From Streptococcus henryi DSM 19005 (lineage in GTDB: Bacteria > Bacillota > Bacilli > Lactobacillales > Streptococcaceae): a stretch of DNA of 64,000 bases. Shown here piece after piece: positions 44,321 through 52,959 of this stretch (position 1 is the first letter of the stretch; every line of letters begins with the position of its first letter). A program made the position numbers and the translations under genes. Under the pieces are notes generated by a model. That model worked only from the letters and a program-made list of their open reading frames with translations. It did no database searches and had not been told where the DNA came from. The stretch spans positions 124,001-188,000 of the forward strand of contig NZ_AQYA01000036.1 in the NCBI RefSeq assembly GCF_000376985.1. The letters are read 5' to 3'.

Positions 44321-44635
44321 TTAGCTTAATTCTTCAACAATTGCTTTAAGCTGAGCTTTAGTGTGAACACCTGCAACTTGTTTTACAACTTCTCCATCTT
44401 TTTTGAAAAGAAGTGTTGGAATAGACATAATGCCAAATTTTTGAGCAGTTTCAGGGTTTTCATCCACATCAATCTTAACGATTTTAAGTTCATCTTCGCT
44501 CAATTCTCCTGCCAATTGATCAAGAATAGGTGCTTGCATCAAACATGGACCACACCAAGTTGCCCAAAAGTCAACAAGGACAAGTCCTTCTGCTGTTTCT
44601 GCTTCAAAAGTTTTATCAGTCACGATATGTGCCAT
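44321..44635 (-). CDS. trxA: thioredoxin
   Basis: Disulfide reductase, 104 residues, with active site ATWCGPC (Cys pair about 28/31) and the cis-Pro loop MSIPTLLFK. The residue after the active site is Leu-Met-Gln rather than Lys-Met. The ATG at 44635 follows GGAGAAATCTT; an upstream in-frame ATG at 44653 lacks an SD. Confidence 0.94.
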   Translation of the reverse strand: MAHIVTDKTFEAETAEGLVLVDFWATWCGPCLMQAPILDQLAGELSEDELKIVKIDVDENPETAQKFGIMSIPTLLFKKDGEVVKQVAGVHTKAQLKAIVEELS

Positions 44636-44879
44636 AAGATTTCTCCGTTTCATCTAGTTTATAAAGATATTTTACGCGAAAAGAGTCTTTTAGGCAAATA
44701 ATTGCTACGTGTTTTAAATTACCAAAGAACTATGACCAAAACACTTTATTAATCTTTACATCTGATATCAAAAAAATGCACATAAAGTCAAATGCATTCT
44801 GTAACCTGATTATTTCCTATATAATTTCAAAAAACCTTGTCTATCTCAATAAACATTGATTCGACAAGGTTTTGTTCAA

Positions 44880-45968
<1,089 letters not shown>

Positions 45969-46094
45969 CTAAGGTGGTGCGGACGGCAGCGACTTCCATC
46001 GGAATTCCATGCCTAAATTTTGAGCCAAGAGTCTCAAAATTTCCGAGATATCTAGCAATCTTGCAAGATATCTTTTCACCACTGCGTCAAACAT
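45969..46094 (-). CDS. doubtful 41-aa ORF in an rml intergenic element
   Basis: Begins MFDAVVKRYLARLLDIS and ends SLPSAPP; GAGGG abuts the ATG, too close for a proper SD. The DNA contains a perfect 10-bp stem AAATTTTGAG/CTCAAAATTT and a GATATC/GATATC pair, so the frame may be incidental to a structured repeat. From memory, similar short 'hypothetical proteins' recur in streptococci, which fits a repeat family. Real translation is uncertain. Confidence 0.35.
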   Translation of the reverse strand: MFDAVVKRYLARLLDISEILRLLAQNLGMEFRWKSLPSAPP

Positions 46095-46186
46095 CCCTCT
46101 TAGGCTCGCTTCACTCGCCTTTTAGAATCTTAATGTTGGGTTTTAAGAAGCTGATTTTTTGTAGTTTAGATATTTTTTACGGATCT

Positions 46187-46780
46187 TTACAAATCTTCTT
46201 TTTTCAGTGGTTTCACATCTTTAAGCAACGGGTGATTCTTGTCAGCTTCTGAGACTTCTGCTTCAGCCAAGTTTTCCCATTCAATACCTAGGCTTGGGTC
46301 TGCATAGTTAACAAAGGCATATTTAGGTTTGAGCTCTAATGCCCAATAGTCATTAACCAAGTAGCTATAGGCTACTTTATCGGACAAGACTTGGAAACCA
46401 TTAGCAACACCGCGGGGCACAAAGATGCCTTTAGAAGCGTCAATGATGGTTTGGTAGGTTTTACCAAAACTTTCTCCTTCACGAAGGTCAACCCAAGTAC
46501 CGAGAACTTTCCCTTCATCCGCTACTGAGATGTATTTGTCCCAAGGTTCAGCGTGGAGACCGCGAAGGACATTTTTACGTGAGAAGGAAACATTATTTTG
46601 AAGTTTCCCTTCCGAAAAGAAGCTTTCAGGAAAACCGAGTGGCACCATCTTTTCTTTCTGGAAGTTTTCTTTAAACCAGCCACGGTTATCGCCGTGAACT
46701 GGAATGTCAAACTCTAAGAGACCTGGGATAGCTTCAATTTGGCGAGCTGCCAGTTCTTTACCGAAAAATTGTTCTGTCAT
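46187..46780 (-). CDS. rmlC: dTDP-4-dehydrorhamnose 3,5-epimerase
   Basis: Third-step epimerase, 197 residues, cupin fold. Recognisable pieces are VHGDNRGWFKENFQ, NNVSFSRKNVLRGLHAEPWDKY (active-site His and Lys) and SKGIFVPRGVANGFQVL. Its ATG shares a base with the rmlA stop, so the two are translationally coupled. It is distinct from the classical RmlC subgroup by the N-terminal extension, as in other streptococci. Confidence 0.95.
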   Translation of the reverse strand: MTEQFFGKELAARQIEAIPGLLEFDIPVHGDNRGWFKENFQKEKMVPLGFPESFFSEGKLQNNVSFSRKNVLRGLHAEPWDKYISVADEGKVLGTWVDLREGESFGKTYQTIIDASKGIFVPRGVANGFQVLSDKVAYSYLVNDYWALELKPKYAFVNYADPSLGIEWENLAEAEVSEADKNHPLLKDVKPLKKEDL

Positions 46781-47649
46781 TAAGCTTCTCCAATCAAACG
46801 GAGCAAGTATTGTCCGTATTCATTTTTCTTAAGTGGCTGTGCCAATTCAAAGACTTGTTCTTTGGTGATATAACCCATACGATAGGCAATTTCTTCCAAG
46901 TTAGCGATTTGAACATTTTGTAGACGTTGAACGGTTTCAATATATTGAGAGGCTTCTAAGAGACTTTCGTGTGTTCCCGTATCCAACCAAGCAAATCCAC
47001 GTCCCATAAGTTCAACAGACAAGTCTCCTCGATCAAGATAAGCTTTGTTAACGTCGGTGATTTCCAATTCACCACGAGGAGATGGTTTGATATTTTTGGC
47101 AATGTTAACCACATCATTATCATAGAAATAAAGACCAGTAACTGCGAAGTTTGATTTAGGCACTTCTGGTTTTTCTTCGATAGAAATGGCATTCATGTCC
47201 TCATCAAATTCAACCACACCAAAGCGTTCTGGGTCTTTAACTTGATAACCAAAGACAGTGGCACCCTTTTCTTTAGCTGCTGCACGTTGCAACATTTTAG
47301 TCATTCCAGCACCGTGATAGATATTGTCACCAAGAATAAGGGCAACATGGTCATTACCAATGAAGTCTTCACCGATAATAAAGGCTTGAGCCAATCCATC
47401 TGGACTTGGTTGCTCTGCATATGACAAAGAAATGCCGAGCTCAGATCCATCGCCAAGCAAATCCTTAAAGCGAGGGAGATCCTGAGGCGTTGAAATAATC
47501 AAAATTTCTTTAATCCCAGCCAACATGAGAGTTGATAGGGGATAATAGATCATAGGCTTGTCATAGATGGGCATGAGCTGTTTGGAAGCGGCGCGAGTCA
47601 AGGGATAGAGACGCGTTCCAGAACCTCCTGCTAGAATAATACCTTTCAT
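46780..47649 (-). CDS. rmlA: glucose-1-phosphate thymidylyltransferase
   Basis: Makes dTDP-glucose; 289 residues. Nucleotidyltransferase signature [20 protein letters not shown] (residues 8-27), followed by [15 protein letters not shown] and [10 protein letters not shown] with the metal-binding Asp. First gene of rmlA-C-(gap)-B. SD AAAGGAG before the ATG. An element related to the uvrA leader lies just upstream. Confidence 0.97.
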   Translation of the reverse strand: MKGIILAGGSGTRLYPLTRAASKQLMPIYDKPMIYYPLSTLMLAGIKEILIISTPQDLPRFKDLLGDGSELGISLSYAEQPSPDGLAQAFIIGEDFIGNDHVALILGDNIYHGAGMTKMLQRAAAKEKGATVFGYQVKDPERFGVVEFDEDMNAISIEEKPEVPKSNFAVTGLYFYDNDVVNIAKNIKPSPRGELEITDVNKAYLDRGDLSVELMGRGFAWLDTGTHESLLEASQYIETVQRLQNVQIANLEEIAYRMGYITKEQVFELAQPLKKNEYGQYLLRLIGEA

Positions 47650-47670
47650 ATGTGATTCTCCTTTTAAAAA

Positions 47671-47752
47671 GATATAAAGGGCATTTTAAGCACTAAGCAA
47701 AATAGTATTTTTACAATAGAAAAAATTCTCTTGCTAGTCCTAGCCCGTGTTC
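47671..47752. repeat. short relative of the uvrA-leader element, upstream of rmlA
   Basis: Begins GATATAAAGGGC and ends TAGCCCGTGTTC, the same boundary motifs as 36337-36540, but with a shorter unrelated-looking interior. Confidence 0.4.
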
Positions 47753-47916
47753 AATTTTAATAGTCGCTACCATTTTACCATTTTTTGCAACCACTGTCAT
47801 TATTTACTGAATTTTGTTTCTCATTGCGGTCAATAGTTCCCTCCTTATTAAAATTTTATCAGTTTTTTTCAAGACAAAAACAAAAGAAATGCCACCAGGA
47901 CATTTCTATATTAATT

Positions 47917-48423
47917 TTAAATAATAGTAGGTAACTCGTCATCGTCATCAAAGTCTTCAACCTTATCTTCTCCAGGAAGTGGTTTTTGAATGTGACCTAA
48001 GATAAAACGAGAAATTGGACCAACGATTAAGAAGTTTAATGGCAAAGCTGCGACAAAGTTGGTAATCCAAGCACGACCATAGACTGGCAATGACAGTGGC
48101 ACGCGGTTAAACAAGAGTCCATATAGAGACATAAAAGTAACCATAAAAAGTACCATTGTTCCTGAGATTGCTCCAATTTTCATCCAGCGTTTATCATGTG
48201 GGTTGATATGGCTTAAGATAGCAAAAGCAATCTTTTTAGCAATTGGACCAACGATAACAACATCAAGCAAGAAGGCAACAATAAACCCAGGGATAAAACC
48301 TAAAGCGACGTGTGCCCAAGAAAACTGCCCAGCTACAATTAGGTTCCAGATACTCATCCCCAAAACCATCATGCTGCACATAAGACAGGTGAAAATTATT
48401 GCTTCTTTAAAATTACGAGGCAT
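47917..48423 (-). CDS. DUF2798 family membrane protein
   Basis: A 168-residue protein with four membrane helices in two similar halves (about 10-30 and 38-60; 85-105 and 118-138). Each half ends in a VGPI(A/S)(K/R)-type loop (VVIVGPIAKKIAFA, LIVGPISRFILG), the internal repeat typical of DUF2798. The tail is acidic (DDDDELPTII). Function unknown. Confidence 0.85.
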   Translation of the reverse strand: MPRNFKEAIIFTCLMCSMMVLGMSIWNLIVAGQFSWAHVALGFIPGFIVAFLLDVVIVGPIAKKIAFAILSHINPHDKRWMKIGAISGTMVLFMVTFMSLYGLLFNRVPLSLPVYGRAWITNFVAALPLNFLIVGPISRFILGHIQKPLPGEDKVEDFDDDDELPTII

Positions 48424-48537
48424 TTACTTACTCCATTCTAATATATAGATGCTATTTAAAAGTTTTTTTAAACAACAACAGGAGTTATTCTAGCACAAAA
48501 AAAATTTTCGTGTAAGTGAATTTTTTAAAAAATTTCA

Positions 48538-48553
48538 AAGAAAACGTTTTCTT
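48538..48553. promoter_or_regulatory. second copy of the 16-bp CG-centred palindrome
   Basis: AAGAAAACGTTTTCTT, identical to 3222-3237. Here it lies after the 3' end of the acetyltransferase gene and upstream of the DUF2798 gene. Confidence 0.45.
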
Positions 48554-48570
48554 CTTCCCTTTTATTTCAT

Positions 48571-49038
48571 CTACAAAATCTGCTCCATGCGTGTTTCTTG
48601 GGGCTTTAGCCCCTGTCTTTGGTAAAATCGCAGAGCGCCTAGGTTATCATTCCAGACATTAAGCGTTAGGTTATAGCAGCCAATTTCTCTAGCGTAATCA
48701 AGAGCAAAGCAATAAAGCTCCTCACCAATCTTCTGGCCACGCGCCGCCTCATCCACACAAAGATCATCAATAAAAAGCGTCTTATGGACTACTTGAGGAG
48801 CTTTTGATTCTTCAATAATTGTAAAGAGATGTCCCAAAACCTGACCTTGATCATTTTCATAAACAAAAATAGGACGTTGATCATTTTTCACGAGTTCTTC
48901 TAGTTCCTGGCGTGTAAATTTACTGCCCTGAGCCTGAAACAAATCAGGTCTAACCTTATGGTGAACCAATAGAATTTGTCCTAATAGGTTTTCAAGCGCT
49001 GGAATATCAGCTGCTACTGCACGTCTAATCGTCATCAT
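48571..49038 (-). CDS. GNAT family N-acetyltransferase
   Basis: A 155-residue acetyltransferase. N-terminal MTIRRAVAADIPAL, acetyl-CoA loop EAARGQKIGEELYCFA (R/Q-x-x-G-x-G/A type) and NVWNDNLGALRFYQRQGL at the C-terminus are typical GNAT motifs. Substrate unknown. The first of two tandem ATGs (49038) was chosen, with AAGGT upstream; the ORF stays open to 49098. Confidence 0.85.
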   Translation of the reverse strand: MMTIRRAVAADIPALENLLGQILLVHHKVRPDLFQAQGSKFTRQELEELVKNDQRPIFVYENDQGQVLGHLFTIIEESKAPQVVHKTLFIDDLCVDEAARGQKIGEELYCFALDYAREIGCYNLTLNVWNDNLGALRFYQRQGLKPQETRMEQIL

Positions 49039-49101
49039 CAGATACCTTATGTCACAACCTTTGGCTGTGTACAATCCCTTTCTTTTTTCTTGGGGCAATG
49101 G

Positions 49102-49755
49102 CTAGCGCTGGCCATCCCATTCCGCGTAAAACTCACTTAAAAAATCTTCCAAATAAGCATGGCGCTGCTCTGCCATTTTCCGACCATAGTCAGTGTTCAT
49201 CAAATCCTTAAGTTTCAATAGTTTTTCATAAAAGTGCATGATGGCAGTATCATCACCCTTACGATAGTCTTCTGCTGTCAGGTTCTCGCGAGCCTGCTTA
49301 TTGGGATCATGAATCAGTCTTCCCTTGCTGCCAGAATAGGCCATGCAACGTGCAATACCGATGGCACCAATGGCGTCCAGCCTATCTGCATCCTGAACAA
49401 TAAGCCCCTCTAGTGTAGACGGTTTACTTGAACCAGAACCTTTGAAAGACATGGTGCTAATGATGTCGAGAACCTGCTTGATAGCAATAGCTGTCATTCC
49501 ATGTTCTGCCATCCAAGTTTGTAAGTTACCCAATTCTTGGTCAGGATTGTCGGACAATTTCTCATCAGCCATATCATGCAAAAGAGCAGCCAGTTCACAG
49601 ATAAAAACATCTGCTCCTTCTACTTGTGCTATGCTGCGAGCAGTGTTGCGAACCCTAACAATATGCCACCAGTCATGACCACTTGCCTCACCAGACAACC
49701 TTGCGGAAACCAGTTCTTCCGCCGCATTTAAAATATCAATCTCTTTATCTAACAT
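49102..49755 (-). CDS. HD-domain phosphohydrolase
   Basis: A 217-residue metal-dependent phosphohydrolase. HD motif LAALLHDMADEKL (about 63-75), upstream His in GHDWWHIVRVRN and a downstream Asp in VQDADRLDAIGAIGIARC match the YedJ/YpgQ-like family. Substrate unknown, perhaps nucleotides. The start at 49755 is preceded by TGCTATAAT and six bases, again predicting a leaderless or short-leader mRNA, although AAAGGC is present. A long in-frame upstream extension overlaps the rhodanese gene and is rejected. Confidence 0.85.
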   Translation of the reverse strand: MLDKEIDILNAAEELVSARLSGEASGHDWWHIVRVRNTARSIAQVEGADVFICELAALLHDMADEKLSDNPDQELGNLQTWMAEHGMTAIAIKQVLDIISTMSFKGSGSSKPSTLEGLIVQDADRLDAIGAIGIARCMAYSGSKGRLIHDPNKQARENLTAEDYRKGDDTAIMHFYEKLLKLKDLMNTDYGRKMAEQRHAYLEDFLSEFYAEWDGQR

Positions 49756-49770
49756 GCCTTTATTATAGCA
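49756..49770 (-). promoter_or_regulatory. extended -10 promoter of the HD hydrolase, leaderless start
   Basis: TGC-TATAAT (-10 hexamer 49762-49767), six bases, then ATG; it directly follows the rhodanese terminator. Confidence 0.6.
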
Positions 49771-49774
49771 AAAA

Positions 49775-49797
49775 ACGGCAGGATTTCCTCCCGCCGT
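49775..49797 (-). terminator. terminator of the persulfide operon
   Basis: ACGGCGGGA/TCCTGCCGT stem followed by TTTTT on the minus strand. Confidence 0.85.
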
Positions 49798-49810
49798 CTG
49801 CATCAAATTA

Positions 49811-50110
49811 TTATTTTTCCAAATTTCCTGTCCATGCCACAGTTCCGCCATCAACATTTGTAACATCGTAGCCTTGGGCATCCAAGAAGGCGCAAGCTTG
49901 GGCCGAACGTCCGCCCATTTGGCAGATAATGTGATAAGGCTTATCTGCTGCCAATTCTGTGTAGCGTCCAGCAAATTCGCTCAAGGGCAGGTTGACTGCA
50001 CCTGGAACATGACCCGCAGCAAACTCGTCAGCTTCGCGGACATCTACCAAATTAACCCCACCTTGATCCAAAAGTCCTTGCAAGTCTGCGATTGAAATGT
50101 TTTTAGTCAT
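49811..50110 (-). CDS. single-domain rhodanese
   Basis: A 99-residue sulfurtransferase. Substrate loop with catalytic Cys in YHIICQMGGRSAQA (about 60-73), preceded by LVDVREADEFAAGHVPGAVNLP. It overlaps the CoA-disulfide reductase stop by 8 nt (ATGACTAA), so it is translationally coupled. SD AGAGGAG precedes the ATG. Part of a persulfide-handling operon with two other rhodanese modules. Confidence 0.92.
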   Translation of the reverse strand: MTKNISIADLQGLLDQGGVNLVDVREADEFAAGHVPGAVNLPLSEFAGRYTELAADKPYHIICQMGGRSAQACAFLDAQGYDVTNVDGGTVAWTGNLEK

Positions 50111-51755
50111 GAATAATCTCCTCTGGTCTAACCGTATTATAAAGTGAGTAGGCTCCGTCAAGATTTGCAACCTTGAAGCCTTTTTGTTTGAGAATACGCT
50201 CCGCTAAGTAAGAACGTAAGCCACTGTGACAGCTGACGATGTATTCTTTATCAGCATCCAGCTCGGCTAGGCGCGAGCGCAGGTCATCAAGTGGAATAGT
50301 AACAGCATCTGGGAAACGCCCATTAGCCACTTCAGCAGCTGTGCGAACATCCAGCAAGACCTTGCCCTTGGCCAACTCATCCTTGAGCTCATACCATTGA
50401 ACACTATCACTGAGTCCTTCAGCCAGGTTAATAGCTGCATAGCCAATCATATTAACTGGGTCTTTGGCAGAACCAAATGGAGGTGCATAAGTGAATTCCA
50501 ACTCTGGTAAATCAAAGATAGTAAGACCAGCCTTGATAGCTGTAGCAAGGATATCGATACGTTTATCCACACCTTTTTGACCGACAGCTTGAGCACCGTA
50601 GATGGCACCTGTCTTAGGGTTAAAGACCAATTTCATGGTGATGCCAGTTGCACCTGGGTAGTAGCCAGCATGGTCGTTACCTGTCGTATGAACAACAGCT
50701 ACATCATCAAAACTTTGACGAGCCACACGTTCACTAAGACCTGCTGACGCAGCTGCCATATTGAAGACTCGGACAATAGCTGTGCCGATTGAGCCCTTGT
50801 TTTCACGAGCTTGACCAGCAATGACATCGGCAACCTGACGACCCTGACGGTTGGCCGGGTTGGCTAGGGAAATCAGGGCATCTTGACCTGTAATCTGGTT
50901 CTTAACCACAATGGCATCACCGACAGCATAGATATCAGCTTGGTTCGTTTGGTAATTCTCATCGACCAAGATACCTCCACGAAGTCCCAAATCCACACCA
51001 GCTGACTTAGCCAAGTCGTTTTCAGGCTGAACTCCAACTGAAAGGATGGTGATGTCTGATTCAAGGACTGTACCATCTTCCAAAACGATAGATTGTCCTT
51101 GGTCTTTAAAGACTTGAGCAGATTGACCAGTGATGACACGGATGCCATTCGCAACTAATTCAGCCTGGACAAAGGCAGCCATCTCTTCATCCAATGGTGG
51201 CAAGACATGCGGAGCTTTCTCCACAATTGTAACTGATAAGCCTTTCTTGGCAAGGGCTTCTGCCATTTCAAGGCCGATGAAACCAGCTCCGATAACTGTA
51301 GCATTGCCACTAGCGACACCAGCAAGCTTGGCCATGATTTTATCCAAATCAGGAATGTTGCGGAGAGTGAAGACATTGTTTGCTTCCTCTAACCCTTCCA
51401 TTGGCGGTACAAACGGCTTTGCTCCTGGTGACAAGATGAGTTTGTCATAGCTTTCGCTGTAAGTCTTGTCTTGGTGGCGAACAGTCACTTCTTTCTTAAC
51501 AGGATCGATTGCCAGAATTTCTGTTTCTGGACGAACATCCAATTCAAAACGAGCCTTGAGACGCTCTGGTGTTTGAACTAATAGGCTAGAACGCTCTGCT
51601 ATTTCCCCAGAAACGTGGAAAGGCAAACCACAATTGGCAAAGGAAACGAATGGTCCCTTGTCAAAAACAATAATTTCCGCATCTTCCATGAGACGGCGAA
51701 GACGAGTTGCTGCCGACATACCACCAGCAACACCACCAACGATAATGATTTTCAT
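50103..51755 (-). CDS. CoA-disulfide reductase with C-terminal rhodanese (CoADR-Rhd)
   Basis: FAD-dependent enzyme reducing CoA disulfide or CoA persulfide; 550 residues. FAD fold VGGVAGGMSAA at 6-16, active Cys42 in SFANCGLPF, NAD fold VIGAGFIGLEMAE (about 155), dimerisation domain to about 450, then a rhodanese domain with Cys in IVSCHSGLRSYLAE. Fusion of both activities is known from CoADR-RHD proteins that handle polysulfide. Start at 51755 with GGAGG upstream. Middle gene of three. Confidence 0.94.
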   Translation of the reverse strand: MKIIIVGGVAGGMSAATRLRRLMEDAEIIVFDKGPFVSFANCGLPFHVSGEIAERSSLLVQTPERLKARFELDVRPETEILAIDPVKKEVTVRHQDKTYSESYDKLILSPGAKPFVPPMEGLEEANNVFTLRNIPDLDKIMAKLAGVASGNATVIGAGFIGLEMAEALAKKGLSVTIVEKAPHVLPPLDEEMAAFVQAELVANGIRVITGQSAQVFKDQGQSIVLEDGTVLESDITILSVGVQPENDLAKSAGVDLGLRGGILVDENYQTNQADIYAVGDAIVVKNQITGQDALISLANPANRQGRQVADVIAGQARENKGSIGTAIVRVFNMAAASAGLSERVARQSFDDVAVVHTTGNDHAGYYPGATGITMKLVFNPKTGAIYGAQAVGQKGVDKRIDILATAIKAGLTIFDLPELEFTYAPPFGSAKDPVNMIGYAAINLAEGLSDSVQWYELKDELAKGKVLLDVRTAAEVANGRFPDAVTIPLDDLRSRLAELDADKEYIVSCHSGLRSYLAERILKQKGFKVANLDGAYSLYNTVRPEEIIHD

Positions 51756-51756
51756 C

Positions 51757-52089
51757 TTATTTTCCTCCAATAATTTTTCCTGTGTAGGCTGACATGCCAC
51801 CTCTTACATTGATGACCTGGTAGCCTTTTTTACTTAGTAGGCTAGCTGCGCGTTTACTGCGCATACCTGATTGGCAGATGACATAAAGTGGCCCAACTTT
51901 AGGCTCTTTGTAGGCTTCAAGTTGATCCAGCGGGAAATTTCTAGCTCCTTTAATATGCCCTCCCTGGTATTCTTGCTTTGTGCGTACATCTAATAATGTA
52001 ATCTTTTCTTTTGCCAGAAGCTCTTCTAATTCCTTGCTAGAAATGCTTTTTATGGCTGAAGAAAAGAATCTTTTCAGAAAATTCACCAA
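51757..52089 (-). CDS. rhodanese-like protein, first gene of the persulfide operon
   Basis: A 110-residue rhodanese. A basic/hydrophobic N-terminus (NFLKRFFSSAIKS) may associate with membrane; the catalytic loop is YVICQSGMRSKRA with preceding LLDVRTKQEYQGGHIKGARNFP. The start appears to be TTG at 52089 (AAGGAG 6 nt before) or GTG at 52086. It abuts the reductase gene by one base. The operator ATACCCCTATAGGTAT lies on its transcription start. Confidence 0.88.
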   Translation of the reverse strand: MVNFLKRFFSSAIKSISSKELEELLAKEKITLLDVRTKQEYQGGHIKGARNFPLDQLEAYKEPKVGPLYVICQSGMRSKRAASLLSKKGYQVINVRGGMSAYTGKIIGGK

Positions 52090-52108
52090 TATTTTCTCCT
52101 TCTTTCAA

Positions 52109-52160
52109 ATACCCCTATAGGTATATTTAAATGATAGCACATTTCAAAGATAGCTGTCAA
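52109..52160 (-). promoter_or_regulatory. promoter and operator of the rhodanese/CoADR operon
   Basis: -35 TTGACA (52155-52160), 18-bp spacer, -10 TATCAT (52131-52136). The palindrome ATACCCCTATAGGTAT (52109-52124) covers the start point, matching the CsoR/CstR operator pattern. Confidence 0.8.
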
Positions 52161-52184
52161 ATAGAAAGATTGAGTCACTCTTAA

Positions 52185-52213
52185 TTGACAATTATACCCC
52201 AGGTCGGTATAAT
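52185..52213 (+). promoter_or_regulatory. promoter and operator of the CsoR-family gene
   Basis: TTGACA (52185-52190), exactly 17 bp, TATAAT (52208-52213). ATACCCCAGGTCGGTAT (52194-52210) occupies the spacer and part of the -10, implying autorepression. Confidence 0.85.
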
Positions 52214-52234
52214 AAAAGAAAAATGGAGGTAGCT

Positions 52235-52495
52235 ATGAGAACAGAGAAAAAAGATATATTAAACCGCCTCAAACGTGCCGAAGGTCAGCTTCGTGGTATC
52301 CAAAAAATGATTGAGGACGAACAAGAGTGTATTGATATTGTTACCCAATTGACTGCGGTTCGTTCCAGCATTAACCGCACACTTGGTCTCGTTATCGGAA
52401 ACAAGATTAACCAAGTCATGGAGAATCCTGTGGATAACCCGGAAGAGCAAGAAGCTAAAATTCAACAAGTTTTGGATATGATTGTTAAGAAGTAA
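52235..52495 (+). CDS. CsoR/FrmR-family repressor, single-Cys CstR-like
   Basis: All-helical DNA-binding repressor of the CsoR family; 86 residues from the ATG at 52235, which has GGAGG at 5 nt; the ATG at 52223 overlaps that SD. It has RLKRAEGQLRGIQKMIEDEQECIDIV and SSINRTLGLVIGNKI, the family core. Only one Cys (position 32) is present: the second Cys of CstR is replaced, and the Cu(I)-binding His/Cys pair of CsoR is also lacking. Divergent from the rhodanese/CoADR operon, with an operator in front of each. Persulfide sensing is inferred from context. Confidence 0.9.
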   Translation: MRTEKKDILNRLKRAEGQLRGIQKMIEDEQECIDIVTQLTAVRSSINRTLGLVIGNKINQVMENPVDNPEEQEAKIQQVLDMIVKK

Positions 52496-52498
52496 AAA

Positions 52499-52530
52499 AA
52501 TCCTGTAAACAGCCGTTTACAGGATTTTCT
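52499..52530 (+). terminator. terminator of the CsoR-family gene
   Basis: AATCCTGTAAAC/GTTTACAGGATT perfect 12-bp stem followed by TTCTTG. Confidence 0.9.
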
Positions 52531-52555
52531 TGTTGATAGTCAAAGATAGAAGCTA

Positions 52556-52657
52556 ATACTCAATGAAAATCAAAATTAGAGGAGGCAAGCCGACGCAGAC
52601 ATACCTAATGGTAGGCAAGAAGGCTTAACGAACTATCATTTTGATTTTCGAAGAGTA
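52556..52657. repeat. RUP-like repeat, copy B
   Basis: 102 bp from TACTCAATGAAAATCAAAAT to the inverse end (ATTTTGATTTTCGAAGAGTA). About 90% identical by eye to copy C; ends are inverted repeats. Placed between the CsoR-family gene and a convergent small membrane protein gene. Confidence 0.8.
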
Positions 52658-52685
52658 TATTCTTCCTAGATTTCTAAAACCCAGA

Positions 52686-52871
52686 CTATTTGTCATCTTT
52701 CTTGAGATGGCGCATAGCAAAGAAGACTAAATTAATGACAATTAGAGCTCCCCAAACACAAGCCATAATGACATTATTATTTTTGAGATTGACATAGACA
52801 CCTAAGCCATAGAGTAGGACAAAGACAAGGGTCATTAAGTCTGAACTAGATACAAAGGGCATTTTTTTCAT
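52686..52871 (-). CDS. small two-helix membrane protein (61 aa)
   Basis: Two hydrophobic helices (about 12-28 and 33-54), basic N-terminus (MKKMPF) and a charged C-terminus (RHLKKDDK). No family recognised, but its length, clean start (AAAGGTAATTACAAATG, spacing usable) and position behind lepA support a real gene. Confidence 0.6.
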   Translation of the reverse strand: MKKMPFVSSSDLMTLVFVLLYGLGVYVNLKNNNVIMACVWGALIVINLVFFAMRHLKKDDK

Positions 52872-52907
52872 TTGTAATTACCTTTCATTTTAACAGAAAA
52901 AAACAAA

Positions 52908-52940
52908 ATGAGCCAAAAAGATTTCTTGGCTCATCTTTTT
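52908..52940. terminator. terminator after lepA
   Basis: ATGAGCCAA/TTGGCTCAT perfect stem with T-rich sequence on both sides. Confidence 0.85.
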
Positions 52941-52959
52941 TTGGAATTATCCAAGACTC

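Noticed and set aside
45974-46252. 92-codon plus-strand frame in the rml gap
   Set aside because: Antisense to the short frame and running into rmlC, no SD; best explained as open reading by chance through a structured repeat.
49756-49974. N-terminal extension of the HD hydrolase
   Set aside because: It would run antisense-free through the preceding terminator and the rhodanese gene in another frame. The downstream ATG has promoter geometry and the family N-terminus.
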